Of a stretch of DNA of 11,194 nt, positions 7,124 to 11,194 are shown piece after piece. The position numbers were made by a program, and so were the translations under genes. Each line of letters begins with the position of its first letter. Within the stretch, counting starts at the first letter, position 1. Under the pieces are notes generated by a model. It was not told where the DNA came from. It ran no database searches and was given only the letters and a program-made list of their open reading frames with translations. Origin of the DNA: Cyclobacteriaceae bacterium (GTDB lineage: Bacteria > Bacteroidota > Bacteroidia > Cytophagales > Cyclobacteriaceae); contig JANYDR010000173.1 of assembly GCA_025363495.1 (NCBI GenBank), forward strand, positions 1 to 11,194, read 5' to 3'.

Positions 7124-8569
7124 ATGAAATCGACTCTACTCTTTCTGACAGCGCTAGTCGTTATTAACTGCGGTGTCATCACCACATGTCCGGGTCAAAA
7201 AACTAAACAGGACGTTATTAAATCGATTGATGGCAAGTACGATCAATACTCTGCTACAGCGAAAAAAATCTGGGACCTTGCAGAAGTCGGCTATCAGGAG
7301 GTGGAGAGTTCTGCCTTGCTTCAGCAGACACTGAAAGACGCGGGCTTTACCGTTCAAAGTAATATTGCTGGAATTCCTACTGCATTTACCGCTACCTATG
7401 GTTCGGGCAAACCGGTAATTGGAATTCTTGGAGAGTACGATGCACTGCCAGGCGTTTCTCAGGAAGCAGTCCCCGAGTTTAAACCTATTGTTGGACAAAA
7501 GGCAGGACATGCCTGCGGTCACCACCTATTCGGAACTGCATCAGCGGCAGCAGCAATTGCCGTTAAAGACTGGATGATCGCTAATAAAAAACCAGGCACT
7601 CTTCGCTTTTACGGAACACCTGCTGAAGAAGGTGGTTCAGGTAAAGTATATATGGTGCGCGATGGACTGTTCAGCGATGTTGATGCCGTTATTCATTGGC
7701 ATCCTGGTCCTCAAAATGGCGTTGACTATGGTTCGTCACTGGCGAATAAAAATGGTAAAGTGAGATTTTATGGTGTGGCTTCGCACGCGGCCGCTTCTCC
7801 CGAGCGTGGACGCTCCGCACTTGATGGCGTGGAGGCAATGGATGCAATGGTAAATATGTTACGCGAGCATGTACCACAGGAAACACGCATTCATTACGTG
7901 ATCACACGTGGTGGTGAAGCACCGAATGTTGTGCCTGCATTTGCAGAAGCATATTATTATGTACGCAACCCAAGTCGTGATAATGTAAAGTCAATTTGGG
8001 AACGGGTGGAGCTTGCGGCAAAAGGAGCTGCGATGGGAACGGGCACCCGCGTTGAAATAGAAATAACAGGAGGTGTCTATGACTTACTTGGAAACGAAAC
8101 ACTTGCCAAAGTAATGGATGCCAATCTGCATACAGTGGGCGGCTACACTTATACTGAACAGGAGAAACAATTTGCAACGAAAATCCAGGAGACGTTTAAA
8201 GATCAGGCATTGTCACTGGAATCAACTCAAACCATTCCTCCATTAAAAGCAAGAGACGAAGGTGGTTCAGGATCTACCGATGTTGGAGACGTAAGCTGGG
8301 TAGTTCCTACTGTAGGACTGAGTACAGCAACATGGGTACCCGGAACATCAGCACACAGCTGGCAAGCCGTTGCTGCTGGCGGAACAACGATTGGTTACAA
8401 AGGCATGATGATGGCTGCAAAGACAATGGCGCTTACGGCAATGGATCTGTTTTCGTCACCAGCAATCATTGAGCAATCATGGGTAGAAATGAAAAAGAAA
8501 CGAGGCGAAAATTTTAAATATGAAGCGTTGATTGGAACGAGGAAGCCGGCGTTGGATTATAGAAAATGA
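7124..8569 (+). CDS. M20-family amidohydrolase, AbgB-like (p-aminobenzoyl-glutamate hydrolase subunit B type), exported
   Basis: A 481-residue metal-dependent amidohydrolase that should cleave an amide bond of an N-acyl amino acid or related conjugate. From the ATG at 7124 the metal-site motifs are GEYDALPG (103-110, D106), GHACGHHLFG (128-137), PAEEGGSGK (166-174), WHPG (192-195) and GTSAHSWQ (407-414, H411); a central segment carrying SHAAASPERGRSALDG is the dimerisation/lid domain. Length and motifs match AbgB, but no AbgA partner is adjacent, so it may act alone. The first 20 or so residues (MKSTLLFLTALVVINCGV) form a hydrophobic export signal, pointing to the periplasm; the cysteines at 16 and 22 lack a canonical lipobox. 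The frame is open back to 7001, but those 41 codons lie over repeats and the preceding gene, and the ATG just before the signal peptide is the better start. Substrate is uncertain: folate breakdown products, acyl-amino acids or a dipeptide are all possible. Confidence 0.5.
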   Translation: MKSTLLFLTALVVINCGVITTCPGQKTKQDVIKSIDGKYDQYSATAKKIWDLAEVGYQEVESSALLQQTLKDAGFTVQSNIAGIPTAFTATYGSGKPVIGILGEYDALPGVSQEAVPEFKPIVGQKAGHACGHHLFGTASAAAAIAVKDWMIANKKPGTLRFYGTPAEEGGSGKVYMVRDGLFSDVDAVIHWHPGPQNGVDYGSSLANKNGKVRFYGVASHAAASPERGRSALDGVEAMDAMVNMLREHVPQETRIHYVITRGGEAPNVVPAFAEAYYYVRNPSRDNVKSIWERVELAAKGAAMGTGTRVEIEITGGVYDLLGNETLAKVMDANLHTVGGYTYTEQEKQFATKIQETFKDQALSLESTQTIPPLKARDEGGSGSTDVGDVSWVVPTVGLSTATWVPGTSAHSWQAVAAGGTTIGYKGMMMAAKTMALTAMDLFSSPAIIEQSWVEMKKKRGENFKYEALIGTRKPALDYRK

Positions 8570-8584
8570 TCCTGTTTTCCAGAC

Positions 8585-8628
8585 ACCTCAGCCTTGGGAT
8601 CTCCTTTGAGGAGAGGGTTGGGTGAGGT
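8585..8628. repeat. Two-tier hairpin of the dispersed CTCCTTTGAGGAG type
   Basis: An outer inverted repeat ACCTCA/TGAGGT (8585-8590 and 8623-8628) encloses an inner hairpin TCTCCT-TTG-AGGAGA (8600-8614). The wording (CTCCTTTGAGGAGAGGG then TTGGGTGAGGT) resembles a short palindromic element I recall scattered between genes in many bacterial genomes. It lies 16 bp after the amidohydrolase stop and may protect or end that transcript, although no T tract follows. The structure is seen directly; its dispersed nature cannot be tested in one window. Confidence 0.5.
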
Positions 8629-8654
8629 AACTTGTGTTAAATTGATTTAGACAT

Positions 8655-9071
8655 ATGGATGAAAAGAAAATTATTGAACTTCTCGCAGAATATCTCCAAA
8701 AGACCGACCGAATGTTGGACAGAATGGATCAACATGACATTTTTTTTGAAAAGCAATTCGCGCGTTTGGATATAGCTTTTCAGACGTTGATTGCACATTC
8801 TGAAAAGGTTGAGTCTATTCAACATGAAACAAAAGAGATTCATTTGGAAATAAGAGAGATTCAACAAGAGGTAAAAGATTTGCATCACAAATCAGTGGAT
8901 ATCCAACTAGATATAAAGGGAATTCACCTGGAGATAAAGGAAATTCAACAAGAATCTTTTGGGATAAAAAAAGAAATTCTTAAACAGCAGTCTGTAAATG
9001 AGACTTTACTAAAAGAAATTCTCTCCATATCAAAAAGAGTGCTGTCAATTGAGAATAAATCTGTCAAATAA
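8655..9071 (+). CDS. Small coiled-coil protein with internal 28-residue duplication, function unknown
   Basis: A 138-residue hydrophilic protein without signal peptide, membrane helix or cysteine, so probably cytoplasmic. Isoleucine and leucine recur at heptad spacing from about residue 50 to 130 (EIHLEIREIQQEVKDL, IQLDIKGIHLEIKEIQQE), predicting one long helical coiled coil. IHLEIREIQQE and IHLEIKEIQQE are exactly 28 residues (four heptads) apart and well conserved at DNA level too, showing internal duplication. The N-terminal 35 residues (KKIIELLAEYLQKTDRMLDRMDQHD) look like a short helical head. I know of no enzyme fold that fits; it resembles small uncharacterised Bacteroidota coiled-coil proteins. 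It ends 14 bp before the transporter gene, suggesting one transcript. The consistent frame and heptads make it a real gene, but no function is assigned. Confidence 0.5.
   Translation: MDEKKIIELLAEYLQKTDRMLDRMDQHDIFFEKQFARLDIAFQTLIAHSEKVESIQHETKEIHLEIREIQQEVKDLHHKSVDIQLDIKGIHLEIKEIQQESFGIKKEILKQQSVNETLLKEILSISKRVLSIENKSVK
8838..8954 (+). repeat. Intragenic direct repeat (84-bp period) in the coiled-coil gene
   Basis: The 33 bases from 8838 to 8870 recur at 8922-8954 with 26 identical positions. The period of 84 bp is 28 codons, so the duplication keeps the frame and the coiled-coil register. Most differences are purine-purine or pyrimidine-pyrimidine changes, some conservative at protein level (R to K). 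Confidence 0.5.
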
Positions 9072-9085
9072 GGTACTCTCGTACC
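9072..9085 (+). promoter_or_regulatory. Perfect hairpin filling the gap before the transporter start codon
   Basis: The entire 14-bp gap between the coiled-coil stop (ends 9071) and the transporter ATG (9086) is GGTAC-TCTC-GTACC, a perfect 5-bp stem with a tetraloop. In the mRNA this stem would occupy the site where a ribosome-binding sequence usually lies, so it may tune translation of the transporter. Structure is seen; the role is inferred. Confidence 0.5.
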
Positions 9086-10393
9086 ATGAACTCAGACTCG
9101 TCTAATCCTCATCCCGTCACTCGCTGGCTTCATAACACCAACGCCTTCTGGTTTACTCTATACGTAGCATTCTCCGCCTTCTGCCTTTACACTTGTATCT
9201 TTTCATTGCGCAAAACATTTGGCGTAGCGACCTATGACGGCATCGTAGTATTTGGCCACAGCTTTAAAGTCTGGATGGTGATATCACAAGCCATTGGATA
9301 CATGCTCTCCAAGTTCATTGGAATAAAAATTGTTTCGGAGCTAGGCGCTAGTTCAAGGGCAAAGGGAATTTTGTTAATGGTGTCCCTCGCCGGACTTTCA
9401 TGGCTTGGATTTGCGCTCACTCCTACTCCTTATAATCTGATCTTTTTATTCTTTAATGGGTTGCCGTTGGGAATGGTTTGGGGAATTGTGTTTGGATACC
9501 TGGAAGGAAGAAAATCAACGGAAGTACTTGGTGCTAGTTTATCCGTGAGTTTTATTTTCTCTGCGGGATTTGCAAAGACGGTTGGTGGATTCATCATGCT
9601 GGACTGGGGCACTTCCGAATTCTGGATGCCGTTTGTTTCAACCTGCCTTTTCTTCCCTCCACTCCTATTATTCTTATGGATGATTGATAAGATCCCACCA
9701 CCCACTCCCGAAGATGAAGCATTGCGAACTAAAAGAAGTCCAATGTCGGGACCACAGCGAATGCGATTGGCTCTGACGTTCGCTCCGGGATTGATTCTAT
9801 TAATCCTTGCCTATACGGGACTCACCGCTTATCGCGACTTCAGGGATAATTTCTCAGCAGAGATATGGAAATCATTAGGATACGGAGACAAGCCCAGCAT
9901 ATTCACTTTTACAGAATCTATTGTTGCTATTATTGTTCTGATCGTCATCGGAAGCCTGATGATCATTAAAAATAATTTCAAGGCAATGGTGATCAATCAC
10001 ATCATTGTTATTACCGGGATGATTATGGTGGGAATAAGTACACTGGCATTTGAAAATAAATTAATAAGCGCCCCTACCTGGATGGTATTAGTAGGAATGG
10101 GGTTATACTTTGGATACATCCAGTTCAACAGCATTTTTTACGATCGCATTATTGCGACATTTAAATATGTTAGTACGATCGGTTTCCTGATGTACCTGGC
10201 AGATTCGTTTGGATACGTTGGAAGTATCGGAGTGCTTTTATTTAAAGAGTTTGGTAACACTCAACTAAGCTGGCTTGATTTCTTTATTTCGTCTGGATAT
10301 ATACTTTCCGTAGCAGGGTCGGTGCTGATTTCAATATCGCTGGTTTATTTTATTTTTAAGTTCAGAAGCTGGAGGCCGGTTGACAGGAAGTAA
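9086..10393 (+). CDS. DUF5690 family MFS-like membrane transporter
   Basis: A 435-residue polytopic inner-membrane protein with about twelve hydrophobic segments (the first at about 20-40, FWFTLYVAFSAFCLYTCIF, the last at about 395-425), arranged in two halves around a hydrophilic loop near residues 205-230 (IPPPTPEDEALRTKRSP). The sequence fits the DUF5690 family of Bacteroidota, an MFS-related group without known substrate: LRKTFGVATYDG after the first helix, GLPLGMVWGIVFGYLEGRKSTEVLGA, and GLTAYRDFRDNFSAEIW in the second half are the features I used. No ATP-binding or enzymatic domain is present, so transport would be secondary. It directly follows the coiled-coil gene and is likely co-transcribed with it. 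The neighbouring amidohydrolase suggests a peptide-like or acyl-amino-acid substrate as one possibility, but that is only proximity. Confidence 0.5.
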   Translation: MNSDSSNPHPVTRWLHNTNAFWFTLYVAFSAFCLYTCIFSLRKTFGVATYDGIVVFGHSFKVWMVISQAIGYMLSKFIGIKIVSELGASSRAKGILLMVSLAGLSWLGFALTPTPYNLIFLFFNGLPLGMVWGIVFGYLEGRKSTEVLGASLSVSFIFSAGFAKTVGGFIMLDWGTSEFWMPFVSTCLFFPPLLLFLWMIDKIPPPTPEDEALRTKRSPMSGPQRMRLALTFAPGLILLILAYTGLTAYRDFRDNFSAEIWKSLGYGDKPSIFTFTESIVAIIVLIVIGSLMIIKNNFKAMVINHIIVITGMIMVGISTLAFENKLISAPTWMVLVGMGLYFGYIQFNSIFYDRIIATFKYVSTIGFLMYLADSFGYVGSIGVLLFKEFGNTQLSWLDFFISSGYILSVAGSVLISISLVYFIFKFRSWRPVDRK

Positions 10394-10429
10394 TCGCGAC
10401 TTTCATATGATGCTATAGGAGTAAAGCTT

Positions 10430-10443
10430 GCGCATAAATGCGC
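10430..10443. repeat. Short palindrome GCGCAT-AA-ATGCGC after the transporter gene
   Basis: A perfect 6-bp inverted repeat with a 2-base centre, 36 bp beyond the transporter stop. It lacks a following T tract on either strand, so it is not a clear terminator. It could be a protein-binding site or part of the adjoining repeat element. Confidence 0.5.
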
Positions 10444-10451
10444 CAATATAA

Positions 10452-10564
10452 TTCACCACGGAGCCACGGGCGCACGGAGAATACTCATTGACTTTTTCAT
10501 CAAAATATTCAGCCTAAGGAGTCGAAAATACAAAGCTCTGTGAACTCCCCGACTCCGTGGTGAA
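10452..10564. repeat. 113-bp intergenic element with 12-bp terminal inverted repeats (CACGGAG type)
   Basis: The ends are perfect 12-bp inverted repeats, TTCACCACGGAG (10452-10463) and CTCCGTGGTGAA (10553-10564). Inside, related pieces recur (CACGGGCGCACGGAG at the left, CTCTGTGAACTCCCCGACTCCG at the right). No ORF lies within, so it is not an insertion sequence by itself. It resembles the CACGGAG/CTCCGTG class of dispersed intergenic repeats I recall from several phyla, and may fold into a large cruciform. The rest of the 257-bp spacer (10394-10650) between the convergent transporter and DoxX genes shows no gene. Confidence 0.5.
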
Positions 10565-10650
10565 ATAACTAAAAGACCGAAGGTGTTTCTCAATAAGGAT
10601 TATCTTGGACTAACATTTTTTCTCGAGGTGAAATTCCCTTCACAGATTTT

Positions 10651-11028
10651 TCATCTAATCAGAGGAAGATACTTTTCCCGATTTTCAATAATAACCCAAA
10701 GGTTTATTGCAAGCAACACAAGCGCTAGTGGAAGCCCCGACGGTGCATTTACAATGTGCGTTAACACGATTCCAATCATCACGGGAAAAATTATTATTGC
10801 AGCGAGTGGCCGGTACTTATTGGCCATGAAAAGTGTTCCCCCAACAATTTCGGCTACGGCAATAAGTGGCATCAGCCAGCCTATTTGCATAAACGCTGAC
10901 ATTAGTTTCATCATACTTTCGGGTAAATCGGCTGGCACAGGCATATAGTTAAAGAATTTATTTAGCCCAGCGTTAATGAACATGAGGCCAAAAAGAATAC
11001 TTACTCCGGATAGAATTTTATTTTTCAT
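10651..11028 (-). CDS. DoxX family membrane protein
   Basis: A 125-residue inner-membrane protein with four hydrophobic helices (about 5-25, 48-68, 74-93 and 98-116), the size and layout of the DoxX/DoxX-like family. Supporting motifs are GLMFINAGLNKFFNY near the first helix, MQIGWLMPLIAVAEIVGGTLFM in the second and the RPLAAIIIFPVMIGIVLTH stretch in the third. Family members occur in quinone-linked oxidoreductase complexes or as small redox-stress proteins, but many, like this one, have no known role. The start at 11028 directly precedes the first helix. The gene lies 69 bp downstream of another minus-strand gene whose end is visible at the window edge, so both may share a transcript. It converges on the DUF5690 gene across a repeat-containing spacer. 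Confidence 0.5.
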   Translation of the reverse strand: MKNKILSGVSILFGLMFINAGLNKFFNYMPVPADLPESMMKLMSAFMQIGWLMPLIAVAEIVGGTLFMANKYRPLAAIIIFPVMIGIVLTHIVNAPSGLPLALVLLAINLWVIIENREKYLPLIR

Positions 11029-11097
11029 TTTATTTTAATTTTTATTATCTGATTTAATGGGGAGACGCTAACAATTGCTATCCCTTATTGCCTTCGT

Positions 11098-11194
11098 TTA
11101 CCTAATTTCCTTAATTTCAATTTTTAACAGACTCTTGTCAATGTTAATATAGTCCAATTTTACGAAACCATTCTTCTCGTTGAAGTACGCAATT
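11098..11194 (-). CDS. C-terminal 31 codons of an unidentified protein (cut by right edge)
   Basis: On the minus strand one frame is open from the edge to a TAA at 11100-11098 and reads IAYFNEKNGFVKLDY followed by INIDKSLLKIEIKEIR. The alternating hydrophobic pattern suggests terminal beta strands. The NEKNGFVKLDY-IN-D wording reminds me of the C-terminus of small exported Bacteroidota proteins of the DUF6134 type, but 31 residues are too few for a firm call. It is followed 69 bp later by the DoxX gene in the same direction, consistent with an operon. The other two minus frames are closed by stops in this stretch, which supports this reading. Confidence 0.5.
   Translation of the reverse strand, partial: IAYFNEKNGFVKLDYINIDKSLLKIEIKEIR

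Noticed and set aside
7136..7192. Lipoprotein signal in the amidohydrolase
   Set aside because: Cysteines 16 and 22 are preceded by N and T rather than a small G/A/S residue of a lipobox.
7154..7525. Open frame on the minus strand within the amidohydrolase gene
   Set aside because: Antisense to conserved metal-site motifs, with no recognisable domain.
10628..10643. Hairpin GTGAA/TTCAC near the DoxX stop
   Set aside because: Short stem without a proper T tract for the DoxX direction; too weak to call a terminator.

Overview
The window looks like a chromosomal segment of a Bacteroidota bacterium, most likely in or near the Cytophagales. The support is the gene content: a DUF5117-type secreted metalloprotease, a propeller/Y_Y_Y sensor kinase, a DUF5690 transporter, a DoxX membrane protein, AT-rich spacers with low-complexity GAAATTG-type repeats, and start codons with no clear Shine-Dalgarno sequence. 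No rRNA, tRNA, CRISPR array, plasmid origin or phage module was seen.

Layout. Minus-strand block (1-6011): the 5' part of a secreted zinc metalloprotease gene running off the left edge; a strong intrinsic terminator (829-877); a group II intron-type reverse transcriptase/maturase gene (930-2294, possibly from a TTG at 2330); a NarL/FixJ-type response regulator (2456-3088); and a large periplasmic-sensing histidine kinase (3051-6011) whose 3' end overlaps the regulator by 38 nt. A 212-bp divergent spacer with several dyads follows. Plus-strand block (6224-10393): an ECF-type sigma factor translationally overlapping a small one-helix membrane protein, an exported AbgB-like M20 amidohydrolase, a short coiled-coil protein with an internal 28-residue duplication, and a DUF5690 MFS-like transporter 14 bp after it. 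A 257-bp spacer (10394-10650) holds a dispersed-repeat-like element. The right end is minus strand again: a DoxX-family membrane protein preceded by the last 31 codons of another gene.

How the genes work together. The kinase and regulator form one two-component system: a periplasmic propeller senses an unknown signal, an intracellular HisKA_3-type kinase phosphorylates the regulator, and its LuxR helix-turn-helix acts on DNA. Its divergent neighbour, the sigma factor, is a plausible target, but this is inferred from position only. The sigma factor and the one-helix protein probably form a transcription unit. The amidohydrolase, coiled-coil protein and transporter lie in line, but no shared pathway can be shown.

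The least ordinary element is the reverse transcriptase. Its catalytic motifs and maturase domain are intact, but the 125-161 bp before it cannot hold intron domains I-III, and no domain V hairpin was recognised after it. It is either the remnant of a truncated group II intron or a stand-alone intron-derived RT. No clearly new defence or mobile system is demonstrable; the rest is ordinary Bacteroidota core/accessory content with some noteworthy small structures.
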